Part shown: positions 8,013 to 16,871 of the stretch, one piece after another
Numbering within the stretch: the first letter of the stretch is position 1
Layout of the letters: every line of letters begins with the position of its first letter
Source: an uncultured Actinomycetes bacterium
GTDB lineage: Bacteria > Actinomycetota > Acidimicrobiia > Acidimicrobiales > Microtrichaceae
Direction: 5' to 3'
Assembly (NCBI GenBank): GCA_903873135.1
Contig: CAIQNH010000233.1
Coordinates: 1-55,552 of the forward strand
Length of the DNA stretch: 55,552 bases
Notes under the pieces: generated by a model
What the model was told of the DNA's origin: nothing
Seen by the model: the letters and a program-made list of their open reading frames with translations, nothing else
Databases searched by the model: none
Program-made: the position numbers and the translations under genes

Positions 8013-9287
8013 GTGCTCGTCGCGATCACCGGAGCGGGAGCGGTGACGCCCATCGGGATCGGCGTCGACGCGTTCCTGGCGGGGTGGCACGCAGGTGCGC
8101 TCGGGATCAGGGAGGCGCCCTGGTCGGCGCACTCGCCCCTCCCCCTCCTCACCGCACCGATCCCCGACGGGTTCGATCCGGAACCGATCCTGGGCGAGCG
8201 GGTGGTCAGGGCGACGGACCGGTGCGCGCAGTACGCCCTGGTCGCGGCCGAGGAGGCCCTCGGGCACGCCGGACTGCTGGAGCCCGGATCGCTGGATCCG
8301 TTGCGCACGGCCGTCGTCGACGGGACCGCCGCCGGCGGGATGCACAGCATCATGTTCGGCCAGCACCGGTTCGACGCGGGAGGTGTCGACGCCATCCCTC
8401 CCACGACCATGCTGGCCGGCCAGGCGAACTCGGCGGCCGCGCAGATCGCGATGCGCCACCAGCTGCACGGCCCGCTCCAGACGGTGACGACGGCGTGCGC
8501 GTCCGCGCTCGACGCGTTGGGCAACGCCGTGGACCTGCTCACCCTCGGACGAGCCGACGTCGCCCTGTGCGGTGGGAGCGACGCCGCCGCGGTCAGCGCA
8601 GCCGAGTCCTTCGTCCCGGTCTTCTCGATCGCCGGGCGCGTGTTCGGCATGGAGACGCCGGAGCTCGATCCGGAGCGGGCGGTCCTGCCCTTCGACGTGG
8701 CCCGGCGGGGCATCGTCTTCGGGGAGGGTGCGGCCTGGTTCGTCCTGGAGACCGCAGCGCACGCCGCAGCCCGCGGTGTGGAACCACTGGGCTGGATCCT
8801 CGGGGTCGGGTCGTGTGCCGACGGCTACCACCCGTCCTCACCCGAGCCGTCCGGCCGCTGGCAGGCCCACGCCGTGGAGCTCGCACTGGCCGCCGCCGGG
8901 CTGGGGCCGGCCGACGTGGGCCTGGTGGTGGCGCACGCCACCGGAACCCCGAAGGGCGACGTGGCCGAGGCCCGGGCGCTGGAGCGGGTGTTCTCGTCGT
9001 GCCCCCGGGTTCCTCCCGTCACCGCGCTCAAGGGGCACACCGGGCACACCGGGGGGTCCTCGGGGGCCATGAGTCTCCTGGTCGCCCTCGACGCGCTCCG
9101 CACGGGTCGAGTGGCGCCGATCCGTGGCACGACCCAGGTGGACCCGGAGATCGGGATCGACGTGGTCCTCGGTGGGCCGAGGACGATCGACGCAGAGGTG
9201 GCCGTGGTCGACGCGTTCGGCTTCGGTGGTCAGAACGCCTGCGCGGTCGTGGCGGCCCCGGCGGCCGTCACCGGGTCGGCTGGGTAG
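8013..9287 (+). CDS. Stand-alone beta-ketoacyl synthase (FabF/KS-like)
   Basis: 424 residues from GTG at 8013, chosen because family members begin just before the V-A-I-T-G-A-G-A-V-T-P-I-G motif; GTG at 7989 is an alternative. The thiolase-fold triad is intact: Cys162 in T-T-A-C-A-S, His309 in H-A-T-G-T, and K340-G-H-T-G-H345. The enzyme should therefore be able to carry out decarboxylative Claisen condensation on an acyl carrier or CoA thioester. No ACP, ketoreductase, acyltransferase or thioesterase gene is next to it. An acyl-CoA synthetase gene lies 5 kb away and could supply substrate, but that is inference. It converges on the radical SAM gene, with a hairpin between them. Confidence 0.85.
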   Translation: MLVAITGAGAVTPIGIGVDAFLAGWHAGALGIREAPWSAHSPLPLLTAPIPDGFDPEPILGERVVRATDRCAQYALVAAEEALGHAGLLEPGSLDPLRTAVVDGTAAGGMHSIMFGQHRFDAGGVDAIPPTTMLAGQANSAAAQIAMRHQLHGPLQTVTTACASALDALGNAVDLLTLGRADVALCGGSDAAAVSAAESFVPVFSIAGRVFGMETPELDPERAVLPFDVARRGIVFGEGAAWFVLETAAHAAARGVEPLGWILGVGSCADGYHPSSPEPSGRWQAHAVELALAAAGLGPADVGLVVAHATGTPKGDVAEARALERVFSSCPRVPPVTALKGHTGHTGGSSGAMSLLVALDALRTGRVAPIRGTTQVDPEIGIDVVLGGPRTIDAEVAVVDAFGFGGQNACAVVAAPAAVTGSAG

Positions 9288-9294
9288 GCGACCG

Positions 9295-9311
9295 CCGGGA
9301 GCCGCTCCCGG
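9295..9311. terminator. Bidirectional hairpin terminator
   Basis: CCGGGAG (9295-9301) pairs with CTCCCGG (9305-9311) around a CCG loop. It lies in the 60-base gap between the convergent ketosynthase and radical SAM genes, so it could serve both. Confidence 0.5.
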
Positions 9312-9347
9312 GAGTTCGCCCGCGCTCCGCGCGCCGGTCCGGGCCTC

Positions 9348-11825
9348 TCAGCGGTCGGTGTCGTGGTCGGCGAGACCGGACCGGGCCGACTGGGGGAGGC
9401 GTGCCCACCAACGACGCTCCGCGGTGATCTCCGCGAGGCGCTCGGGTTCGAAGCGACGGATGACCTCGGGGAGCATCCGCAGCAGGGGCGAGTCCAGCTC
9501 GTGGGCCGCGGTGAACACGAGGGTGTAGGCCGAGGAGCTGGACTCGTCCCTGGGGTCACCCCAGAGGTTCATCCCCTCGACGGCGAGTCCCGCCGGATCC
9601 CCGCGGACCTCCAGGATGCCCGGCGGACGGGCGGCGAGGGGAGCGACGGTGCGCTCGCCGACGTCCTCGTAGAGCGGAGCGACGACGTCGAGGTAGTAGC
9701 TGACGTAGTCGTGTTCGAGCGCCACCCGGGCGGGGAGCTCGCGCCCCGGCCACGGCATGAGCGCCTCCTGCACCTCGAGCACGCAGCGGAGTGCCGAGTC
9801 CCAGGGGTCGAGCCCGTACCGCTCGACCACGAAGTCGCGGATCTCCTCGTAGCAGGCCCGCCACCCTCTCGGCGGCAGCGGGTGTCGGTCGAAGCACTCG
9901 ACCAGCCACGTCACCGTCGGCCAGCGGTCCGGCGTGTCCTCGGCCACTGTGCCGAGGTCGGCGATGAACTCCGTCGCCCTGACCCCGCGGTCGTGGTGCA
10001 GCCAGCGCATCAGGTGGCGGAGGACGCCGTAGGTGTCGGCAGCGAGGAAGGCTCGGCGGAGTCGCAGCATCCGTTTCCGGTCGTCGAGGCCCGCGGTGGA
10101 GGTCTGGGTGACCACACCGTGCTCGTCGAGGCGGATACCCCACCGTGAGCGGTACTCGGGATCGTTCATCGGTGCGTTGGGGAGCGAGAGGGTCGTCCAG
10201 CTCATCAGCGCCATCTCCTGCTCGAACAGGAGCTCGAGGTCGGAGGTGAACGACTCGACGGTCTGTCCGGGCAGGCCGATCATGAGCTCGGCACGGACCG
10301 GCATCGTCTCCTGGCGGAGCAGTCGGGCGAGCTCGAGCAGGCGGTCCGTCGAGATGTTCGACCGGCCGATGGCCTCGAGGGTCTCGGGATCGGTGGTCTG
10401 CAGGGCGATCTGGATCTCGGAGGTGATCCCGCCCGCGCGGAGCGAGCGCCAGATCTCCACGAAGTGCCGGGTCGTGTTCTTCGCCGCGGTCCAGTAGACG
10501 CGACTGAACGCGCCGGTGCGTCGACGACCGTCCGCCAGGTGCCGGGCCGTCACCACGTCGCGGCTGGACAAGCCGAAGTTGGCGTCGGCCACGAAGACGG
10601 CGTCGACCCGCCGGGACGCGAGCCAGTCGATCTCCGCTGCGACCCGTTCCGGTGGGAAGAACCGCACCCGGGAGTTCGTGGCGGACCCCCAGTCGCAGAA
10701 GCTGCACGCGTAGGGGCACCCTCGGTTGGTCTCGAGAGCGAACGGGGCGTCCAGCCCCCCACCGACGAGGTGGTCGAACTCGCCGGTGAGGTAGGGGGAG
10801 GGGAGGGAGTCGAGGTCGGTCTCGCGGGGTCGATCTGGGGTCCGCACGATCCCACCGGAGGTCGGGTCGACGAACGCGATGCCGGCCACCCCACCCAGGT
10901 CCGCGTCGGCGAGTCGTCCGCCCGCCGCCCCCAGCGCCTCCAGGAGTTCGCAGATGGTCCGCTCCCCCTCACCCCTGGCGAGCACGTGGGCGACGGGGCC
11001 GTGGTCCCGGAGGAACCGTTCGATGTCCCGGTCGTAGCGCGGCGACGACGGCCCGCCGTGGACGACGACCACCTCGGGGTTGTGCTCCACGATCCGTGCC
11101 GCAGCCTCGAGGTTGTCGTGGATCGTCCAGACGACGTCGCTGAGCAGCAGGACCGCAGGTCCCGAGCGACGCTCGAGGTCGTCGAGGATCGACCCCAGCG
11201 TCTCCGGACGACGGATCTCGAAGTCCTCGGTGAGCCGACCCTCCTCGTGGTGTCGGGCTGCTGCGGTGACCATCCCCAGGCCCAGTGGAACTCCGTGCTC
11301 GGCGTGCACGAGGGCGTAGACGGGGATCCGGTCGGGGCGCGGTGGGTCGTCGGGGTGCCGGGGGTCGACCCCGGGGAGCATCACCTCGGCGCGAGCCGGA
11401 CGCTGCTCCGGGGCCGGCGGCTCGGCACCGTCGTGCTCGACCCGGCGGATCCTGCCGGCTGCCACCAGCGAGGCGAGCTGTTCCGGCGGCGCACCCGACT
11501 CGGCCAGCAGGTCTGCGACGGTGGTCGGTCCTCCGAGGACGTCGAGGATCCGGAGGTCCGTCCCGTCCAGCACGAGCGGCTCGCCCGACCCGTCCTCGAG
11601 GTGGACTCCGTCGGCCCGGAGCTCGCCGGCCCACGCCCACAGGGGGGCCAGCACCTCGTCCGGGGTGAGCGGAGCACCGGCAGCCCGCTCAGCCGGCGGA
11701 CTCGACGGCTCCACGCCGTCGAGCAGGGCCTCGAGGTCGGTGGGCCTCGGGGCCGCGCCGGGACGCTCGACGACGAGCCACCGGCTCCAGCGCCTGACGA
11801 CGATCCTGACGGTCCCGGATTCCAC
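9348..11825 (-). CDS. B12-binding-type radical SAM protein with N-terminal winged-helix/PqqD-like region
   Basis: 825 residues from GTG at 11825, preceded by GGGAGAAGG at good spacing. Residues about 50-130 resemble a PqqD-like/winged-helix segment. Residues about 165-330 form a Rossmann-like domain with V-V-V-H-G-G-P-S, as in B12-binding radical SAM proteins, but the DxHxxG lower-ligand motif was not found. The radical SAM core has the cluster motif C370-P-Y-A-C374-S-F-C377, followed by D-W-G. Roughly 250 residues follow the core. Families with this layout carry out methylations, ring rearrangements or RiPP modifications. No precursor peptide gene is visible nearby. It is transcribed alone and divergently from the aminotransferase/dehydrogenase pair. 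The reaction is unknown. Confidence 0.82.
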   Translation of the reverse strand: MESGTVRIVVRRWSRWLVVERPGAAPRPTDLEALLDGVEPSSPPAERAAGAPLTPDEVLAPLWAWAGELRADGVHLEDGSGEPLVLDGTDLRILDVLGGPTTVADLLAESGAPPEQLASLVAAGRIRRVEHDGAEPPAPEQRPARAEVMLPGVDPRHPDDPPRPDRIPVYALVHAEHGVPLGLGMVTAAARHHEEGRLTEDFEIRRPETLGSILDDLERRSGPAVLLLSDVVWTIHDNLEAAARIVEHNPEVVVVHGGPSSPRYDRDIERFLRDHGPVAHVLARGEGERTICELLEALGAAGGRLADADLGGVAGIAFVDPTSGGIVRTPDRPRETDLDSLPSPYLTGEFDHLVGGGLDAPFALETNRGCPYACSFCDWGSATNSRVRFFPPERVAAEIDWLASRRVDAVFVADANFGLSSRDVVTARHLADGRRRTGAFSRVYWTAAKNTTRHFVEIWRSLRAGGITSEIQIALQTTDPETLEAIGRSNISTDRLLELARLLRQETMPVRAELMIGLPGQTVESFTSDLELLFEQEMALMSWTTLSLPNAPMNDPEYRSRWGIRLDEHGVVTQTSTAGLDDRKRMLRLRRAFLAADTYGVLRHLMRWLHHDRGVRATEFIADLGTVAEDTPDRWPTVTWLVECFDRHPLPPRGWRACYEEIRDFVVERYGLDPWDSALRCVLEVQEALMPWPGRELPARVALEHDYVSYYLDVVAPLYEDVGERTVAPLAARPPGILEVRGDPAGLAVEGMNLWGDPRDESSSSAYTLVFTAAHELDSPLLRMLPEVIRRFEPERLAEITAERRWWARLPQSARSGLADHDTDR

Positions 11826-11969
11826 GCGCCGTAGCCTTCTCCCGAAACTCAGGCGATAGTGTCCAGCCCGGAGTGTACTCCCGAGGTGCGGTCCGGCCCA
11901 CGGGAGCATCGAGGGCAGCTACCGGCCGGTCGAGCGGTCTCGTGCTCCGGACCCGGAAGGATCGACGAG

Positions 11970-13004
11970 GTGTTCCCCAGTACGTTCGCCCCCGTCTCCG
12001 TGGCCGTCGACTGCATCGACGGCTCGTGGGGTTCCGTCCGGACGCTGGACGAATCCGCGACGCTCTCGCTCCGGGCGGTCGGGTTGCACTACGGACAGGT
12101 CGCCTTCGAGGGACTCCGCGCCGTTCCGGTCAGCGGTCAGCTGCACGTGTTCCGGCCCGACCTCCACCACCGGCGGCTGGCACGGTCGCTCGAACGGTTG
12201 TCGATGCCGGTCGTCCCGGGCCCGGTGCTCGGAGGTGCGATCGCGGCGCTGCTCCGACGGGTCACCGTGCCGGAGGACCTCGGACCGGATTGGTTCCTCT
12301 ACCTGCGACCCCTGGTGCTCGCGGTCGACGAGGACTGGAGCATGTCGGGTGGCCGGCGCTTCGAGCTGCGCGTCCTCGCCGGTTGGACCGCTCCGGCGTT
12401 CCACGACGTTCCCGAGGTCCGGGCGATGGTCGACACCGGAGGTCGCCGAGCCCTGGCGGGGACGACCGGTGTGGTCAAGGTGCCCGCGAACTACGGGTCG
12501 GCCATGTCGGCGCAACGTCGTGCCCGATCCGTGGGCGCGTACACGGTGCTGTGGCTCACGCCCGGGTCGCGGGTCGTGGAGGAGTTCACGAGCATGAACG
12601 CGCTGGTCGTGGTCGACGGCGTGCTGCACGCACCGGCGCCGAGCGCCGAGGTGCTCGACGGTGTGATCCGACGCTCCGTCCTCGAGCTGGCCGGCGAGGC
12701 AGGCGTGGAGACGAGCGACGAACCGGTGGTCTGGCAGGCTCCCGACCGGTCCGACGGTCGGGCCTCGGCGCTGCTGGCGACCGCGACCGCGGTCGGGATG
12801 GTCGCCGTGGACCACGTCGCAGAGGTGCGCGACGACGGGACGGTGCACGCCTGGCGGGCCGAGCCGGGACCAGCGGCGGAGTTGGCCGAGCTGCGCCGAC
12901 TCGTGGACGACGCACTCCTCGGACGTCGGTCCGAGCAGTGGTGGGTCGACGCCCGGACCCTGGCGGCCTGGCCGTTCGACGACGAGGCCGGCGTCGGCTC
13001 GTGA
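11970..13004 (+). CDS. Branched-chain/D-amino-acid-type class IV aminotransferase
   Basis: 344 residues from GTG at 11970, with GGAAGGA about nine bases upstream. The fold-type IV PLP signature is clear: L-H-Y-G-Q-V-A-F-E-G-L-R-A (39-51), G-x-V-K170-V-P-A-N-Y with Lys170 as probable PLP anchor, and E-E-F-T-S-M-N near 210. The length agrees with type II branched-chain aminotransferases (about 350-370). Usual reaction: transfer of an amino group between glutamate and 2-keto acids such as ketoisovalerate. Its GTGA overlap with an LDH2-family dehydrogenase suggests that the pair interconverts an amino, keto and hydroxy acid, a known logic for hydroxy- or amino-acid building blocks. That pairing is inference. 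Confidence 0.8.
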   Translation: MFPSTFAPVSVAVDCIDGSWGSVRTLDESATLSLRAVGLHYGQVAFEGLRAVPVSGQLHVFRPDLHHRRLARSLERLSMPVVPGPVLGGAIAALLRRVTVPEDLGPDWFLYLRPLVLAVDEDWSMSGGRRFELRVLAGWTAPAFHDVPEVRAMVDTGGRRALAGTTGVVKVPANYGSAMSAQRRARSVGAYTVLWLTPGSRVVEEFTSMNALVVVDGVLHAPAPSAEVLDGVIRRSVLELAGEAGVETSDEPVVWQAPDRSDGRASALLATATAVGMVAVDHVAEVRDDGTVHAWRAEPGPAAELAELRRLVDDALLGRRSEQWWVDARTLAAWPFDDEAGVGS

Positions 13005-13990
13005 CCTCCGTCGACCGGATCCGCGCCCGTTCCGACCTGATCGGGTGGCTCGTCGGGCTGGGCATGCCGTCACCGGCGGCGGACACCGTCGTCGACCACG
13101 TGCTGGCGGCCGAGACGATCGGCCGCGGATCGCACGGTCTGCGACTGCTGCCCCGGATCGCCAGGTCGGCCGGGGTCCACGACGGGGCCGAGGTCGTCGT
13201 CGAGGAGCGTGAGCCGGGAACCCTGGTCGTCGACGCGCTCGGACTCCCGGGCATCCACGCGCTCCACCGGGCCGTCGACGAGGTGACGAGGTGTCGCTCA
13301 CGGGGACGTCACGTGGTGACGGTCGCGGTCACCGGCTTCACGGGCACGACCGGCTGCCTCGGCCTCCACGCCCACCGGATCGCCCGAACCGGGTCGACTG
13401 GCCTGGTCACGGCGACCTCACGGTCGATCATGGCCCCGCCGGGGGCGGCCTCGCCGCTCCTGGGCACGAACGCCCTCGCCGTCGCGTCCCCGGTGGACGG
13501 GGGCGACCCGCTGGTCGTCGACTGCTCCTCGAGTGAGACGAGCTTCGGTGACGTCGCACTGGCACGTCTCCGGGGGGAGCAACTGCCCGAGGGGGTTGCG
13601 CTCGATCGCTCGGGAGCCGCCACGACCGACCCCTGGGCGGTGGTCGACGGCAGTCTCCTGCCCAGCGGTGGACACCGTGGTTGGTCGCAGGCGCTCCTGG
13701 TGGAGGTGCTCGCAGGAGCGACGGTCGGGGGCAAGGTGGGTCGGGCCGACGGCGGGGAGAGCGCGTTCGTCCTGGCGATCGGCCCCGACGCGTACCGGGG
13801 TTCGCCGCCGACGGCGATGCTGAGCCTCGTCGACCAGATCACGTCGTCGGAACCCGGGCCCGACGGCCGGTCGGCCCACGTGCCGGGAGGACGGTTCAGT
13901 CTGCTGGAGCGAGCGGGGGACGAGGTCGACGTCGACCCGTCGGTCGTCGAGGGTGTGGCCTCGGCGGGGGGTCCCCGACTCGATCGTTGA
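13001..13990 (+). CDS. LDH2/malate dehydrogenase-family NAD(P)-dependent oxidoreductase, atypical
   Basis: 329 residues from GTG at 13001, overlapping the aminotransferase stop as GTGA. The family motif G-R-G-S-H45-G-L-R is present near 41-48. The nucleotide-binding segment with M-A-P-P-G-A-A-S-P-L-L-G-T-N-A-L-A-V-A-S fits the LDH2 (malate, sulfolactate, ureidoglycolate) family. The family's usual N-S-x-H-F-G motif before the Y/H-x-A-R helix reads G-F-T-G-T-T-G here, so a conserved His is replaced. The protein is also slightly short for the family (about 340-360). It may have altered substrate preference or reduced activity. Expected role: reduction of a 2-keto acid made by its aminotransferase neighbour. 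Confidence 0.75.
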   Translation: MTSVDRIRARSDLIGWLVGLGMPSPAADTVVDHVLAAETIGRGSHGLRLLPRIARSAGVHDGAEVVVEEREPGTLVVDALGLPGIHALHRAVDEVTRCRSRGRHVVTVAVTGFTGTTGCLGLHAHRIARTGSTGLVTATSRSIMAPPGAASPLLGTNALAVASPVDGGDPLVVDCSSSETSFGDVALARLRGEQLPEGVALDRSGAATTDPWAVVDGSLLPSGGHRGWSQALLVEVLAGATVGGKVGRADGGESAFVLAIGPDAYRGSPPTAMLSLVDQITSSEPGPDGRSAHVPGGRFSLLERAGDEVDVDPSVVEGVASAGGPRLDR

Positions 13991-14002
13991 GGGCCGGCCT
14001 CA
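13988..14002. terminator. Hairpin spanning two convergent stop codons
   Basis: TGAGG (13988-13992) and CCTCA (13998-14002) pair around GCCGG. The arms contain the TGA stop of the dehydrogenase on the plus strand and the TGA stop of the acyl-CoA synthetase on the minus strand. The stem is only five bases, so termination is uncertain. Confidence 0.3.
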
Positions 14003-15565
14003 GCGGTCGCCCAGCCCCGAGGTGGATCCGGTGAGCTCGGCTCGGAGCAGGTGCTTGGGCACCTTGCCCGCCTCGTTGCGGGGCAGCTCGTCGATCGGTG
14101 TCCACCGCCTCGGGCACTTGTAGCCGGCGAGCCGCTCCCGGCAGTGGGCCTCGAGCTGGGCGACGAGCGCGTCGTCGAGCGGGCGGCCGCCGGTGGTCTG
14201 CACGACGGCGACCACCTGTTCGCCCATCTCGGCGTCCGGGAGGCCCAGCACCGCGACGTCGGCGACGGCGGCGTGCTCGCTGAGCACCGCCTCGATCTCG
14301 GCGGGGTAGATGTTCACACCGCCCGAGACGACCATGTCGACGACCCGGTCGGTCAGGTAGAGGTACCCGTCCTCGTCGAACCATCCGACGTCGCCGAGGG
14401 TGCCGACGCCGGGCTCCGGGTGCGCGGCCGCGGTCTTGTCCTCAGCGTTGTGGTATCGGAAGTCGTGGCCCTCGCGGCTGCGGAACCGGATCACACCGGC
14501 CTCACGCGGCGGGAGCACCCGACCGTCGTCGTCGACGACGGTGACCTCCACGTTCGGTCCCGGGCGGCCGACGCTGCCGGGACGTTCCATCCACTCCGCC
14601 GACGAGATGGTGGTGAGGAACCCGGCCTCGGTGCCGCCGTAGTACTCGGTGAGGATCGGACCCCACCAGTCGATCATCGCCTGCTTCACCCACCGGGGGC
14701 ACGGTGCCGCCCCGTGGTAGGCGCACCGGAGACTGGCGCCCGAGAACGCGTCCCTGGTCGACTCGTCCAGGCGGAGGAGTCGGAGCATCTGCGTGGGAAC
14801 CAGGTGGAGGTGGGTCACCTCGTGTCGATCGATGTCCTCGAGCACGGCGGCCGCGTCGAACCTCGGCTGGACGACGACGGTGGAACCGTTGAGGAGGGTG
14901 CCGAAGGTGTAGACCCACTGCACGGAGTGGTAGATCGGCCCTGTGAGCAGCAGGGTCGCGCCGGGTCCGCTGATCCCGATGCCCTGTCCGATCCCGTCGG
15001 CGATCACCCGCCAGGCGTCGACGGGGGCGCCCACTGCGTTCAGCCGGGATCGCACACCCTTGGGCCGGCCCGTCGTGCCGGAGGTGTAGAACATCGGGCC
15101 CCCGAAGGTCTCCCCGGAGGTCGAGCGGGTGGCGTCGGCCACCAGCCGCTCGTAGTTCAGGGTGTCAGCCACGTCCCGGTCGCACACGGCGACCAGCGCA
15201 GGCGACCGACCGCTCGCGGCGATCGCCGCACGCGCCACCTCGAGTCGACCCTCGCCGGCGACGATCACACGGGCGTCGGTGTCGGCGAGCACGTAGGCCA
15301 CCTCGTCGGCGACCCAGTGGGCGTTGACCGGCACCACGAGCACGCCGGCGTGCATGCACGCGAGGATCACCTCGATCGAGGCACGCTCGTTGCCGGTCAT
15401 CAGGAGGAGGCTCGACCCGCTCCCCACCCCGAGGCTCTCGAGCACGCCCAGGAGACGTGCCACACGGTCGTCGAGTTCGTCCCAGGTGGTGGTCCCGATC
15501 GAGTCGACGATCGCCACCCGGTCGCCGGGTCCGGCGGCGGCGCTCGCCGCCGTCAGCGTGGGCAT
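14000..15565 (-). CDS. Acyl-CoA synthetase, AMP-forming
   Basis: 521 residues from ATG at 15565, overlapping the amidohydrolase stop by one base (TGATG). Family motifs: the P-loop M-F-Y-T-S-G-T-T-G-R-P-K-G (158-170), Y-Y-G-G-T-E-A-G (adenylate binding), and D-R-V-V-D-M-V-V-S-G-G-V-N-I-Y-P-A-E in the hinge. The catalytic lysine near 501 lies in E-A-G-K-V-P-K. The length is normal for medium- or long-chain or aromatic acid:CoA ligases. It would activate a carboxylic acid as its CoA thioester through an acyl-AMP. Co-transcription with an ACMSD-like amidohydrolase is often seen in aromatic or lipid catabolic operons, so the pair may be unrelated to the glycan genes. Confidence 0.88.
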   Translation of the reverse strand: MPTLTAASAAAGPGDRVAIVDSIGTTTWDELDDRVARLLGVLESLGVGSGSSLLLMTGNERASIEVILACMHAGVLVVPVNAHWVADEVAYVLADTDARVIVAGEGRLEVARAAIAASGRSPALVAVCDRDVADTLNYERLVADATRSTSGETFGGPMFYTSGTTGRPKGVRSRLNAVGAPVDAWRVIADGIGQGIGISGPGATLLLTGPIYHSVQWVYTFGTLLNGSTVVVQPRFDAAAVLEDIDRHEVTHLHLVPTQMLRLLRLDESTRDAFSGASLRCAYHGAAPCPRWVKQAMIDWWGPILTEYYGGTEAGFLTTISSAEWMERPGSVGRPGPNVEVTVVDDDGRVLPPREAGVIRFRSREGHDFRYHNAEDKTAAAHPEPGVGTLGDVGWFDEDGYLYLTDRVVDMVVSGGVNIYPAEIEAVLSEHAAVADVAVLGLPDAEMGEQVVAVVQTTGGRPLDDALVAQLEAHCRERLAGYKCPRRWTPIDELPRNEAGKVPKHLLRAELTGSTSGLGDR

Positions 15566-16695
15566 CAGGCGGTCGTGGCCGGAGCTCGATCCACCACGTC
15601 CAGCCGGAACAGCTCCACGCAGTTGTCCCGCAGGATCTTCCGGGCGGTGACCGGGTCCACCTGCTCCAGGTGTCGCCCGAGCAGGTCGCGCGACTCGGGC
15701 CAGGTGGAGTCCGAGTGCGGGAAGTCGTTGGCCCACATGAGCCGGTCGACGTCGAGGGCGTCGAGCAGTTGGATCGCCGACCAGTCGTTCTGGAAGGTGA
15801 GCCAGACGTTGCCCCAGAAGTACTCGGACGGCCGACGCTGGAGCTCCTGGGTCTTGTTCCAGTAGCGGTGGCGGTCGTACACGTGGTCCATCCGCCACGC
15901 GTAGTGGGGTGCCCAGCCCGCGTCGGCCTCCACGCCGACGATCCTGAGCTCGGGGAAGCGGTCGAACACACCGGAGAAGATGAGGGTGCCGATGATGTCC
16001 TGGCAGGTGCGGACCACGTTCATCATGGCGTTGATGCCCGGTCCGCGCAGTCCCGTCTGCGACTTCACCGTGACGATGTGGAAGCACAGCGGCAGGTCGT
16101 GGTCGACCGCTGCCGCCCACACCGGGTCGTAGGACGGGTCGTCGTAGTCGGCCACGCCCGGGAGCCCCGGCATCATCACGCCGACGAACCCCTGGTCCGC
16201 CACCACCCCGATCTCCCTGGCTCCGTCGACCCCGTCACGGAGGGCGACCTGACCCACGCCGAAGAGACGCTGCGGGGCGACCGAGCAGTACTCGAGCAGC
16301 CACCGGTTGTACGCGGTCATGCACGCGTGGCGGTAGTCGAGGTCGGGGTGCACCCCGAGTGGCACGCCGATCGACGGGTAGAGGATCTCGGCCACGACCC
16401 CGTCCGCCTCCTGGTCGGCGGTGCGGACCGTCGGGTCCCATCCGGAGCGCTGCCACTCGTCGGCCTGCCGGGCGTGGTAGCGGATCTCCGACGACTGGCG
16501 CCCGGCGGACCCGATGAGCCCCATGGGTACGGCCATCTGGTCGAGCCCGGGGATGAGGTACCGCTGGCCGCCGCGCTCGTCGACCACCACGTGGGGGACC
16601 CGGTCGCGGTAGGCGGGGTCGATGAACCGCTCGTAGCAGTCCGGAGGTTCGGTCACGTGGGAGTCGGCGGAAACCAGCCCGAAGTCAAGGTCCAT
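15565..16695 (-). CDS. Amidohydrolase-family metal-dependent hydrolase/decarboxylase (ACMSD-like)
   Basis: 376 residues from ATG at 16695, with GGAG nine bases upstream; a longer in-frame extension lacks a binding site. The N-terminal V-S-A-D-S-H-V metal-binding start is that of amidohydrolase-2 proteins, where it is D/S-x-H. Further conserved elements are C-F-H-I around 230, the F-P-E-L-R-I-V-G-V-E segment, and the C-terminal W-A-N-D-F-P-H-S-D metal-binding motif. The predicted fold is a TIM barrel that usually binds Zn2+ and catalyses nonoxidative decarboxylation or hydrolysis. It forms a two-gene operon with the acyl-CoA synthetase. The substrate is not deducible. Confidence 0.85.
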   Translation of the reverse strand: MDLDFGLVSADSHVTEPPDCYERFIDPAYRDRVPHVVVDERGGQRYLIPGLDQMAVPMGLIGSAGRQSSEIRYHARQADEWQRSGWDPTVRTADQEADGVVAEILYPSIGVPLGVHPDLDYRHACMTAYNRWLLEYCSVAPQRLFGVGQVALRDGVDGAREIGVVADQGFVGVMMPGLPGVADYDDPSYDPVWAAAVDHDLPLCFHIVTVKSQTGLRGPGINAMMNVVRTCQDIIGTLIFSGVFDRFPELRIVGVEADAGWAPHYAWRMDHVYDRHRYWNKTQELQRRPSEYFWGNVWLTFQNDWSAIQLLDALDVDRLMWANDFPHSDSTWPESRDLLGRHLEQVDPVTARKILRDNCVELFRLDVVDRAPATTA

Positions 16696-16871
16696 CGTTC
16701 GTTCTCCTACGACGGCGGCGTCGCAGCGCCTGCGACCGGGGGAGTCTAGCAACCCCCTCCTCCGGTTCCCCCGGCGGTGCGCCGCCGCTCCGGTCCCTCC
16801 GGGTTCCGGGGAGGGCACCGCTAGGGTGACGCCGCGTGCAGGCACGTGCCCGACGACCTCAGGGAGCGCAC

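Noticed and set aside
8013-15565. A polyketide or NRPS pathway around the ketosynthase and acyl-CoA synthetase.
   Set aside because: No carrier protein, ketoreductase, condensation or thioesterase domain is present nearby.
1-16700. A RiPP cluster: two radical SAM proteins, a PqqD-like region and an AsnB-like enzyme.
   Set aside because: No precursor peptide, leader peptidase or lasso-type protease was found; AsnB has intact glutaminase and synthetase domains. Still possible if the peptide lies elsewhere.
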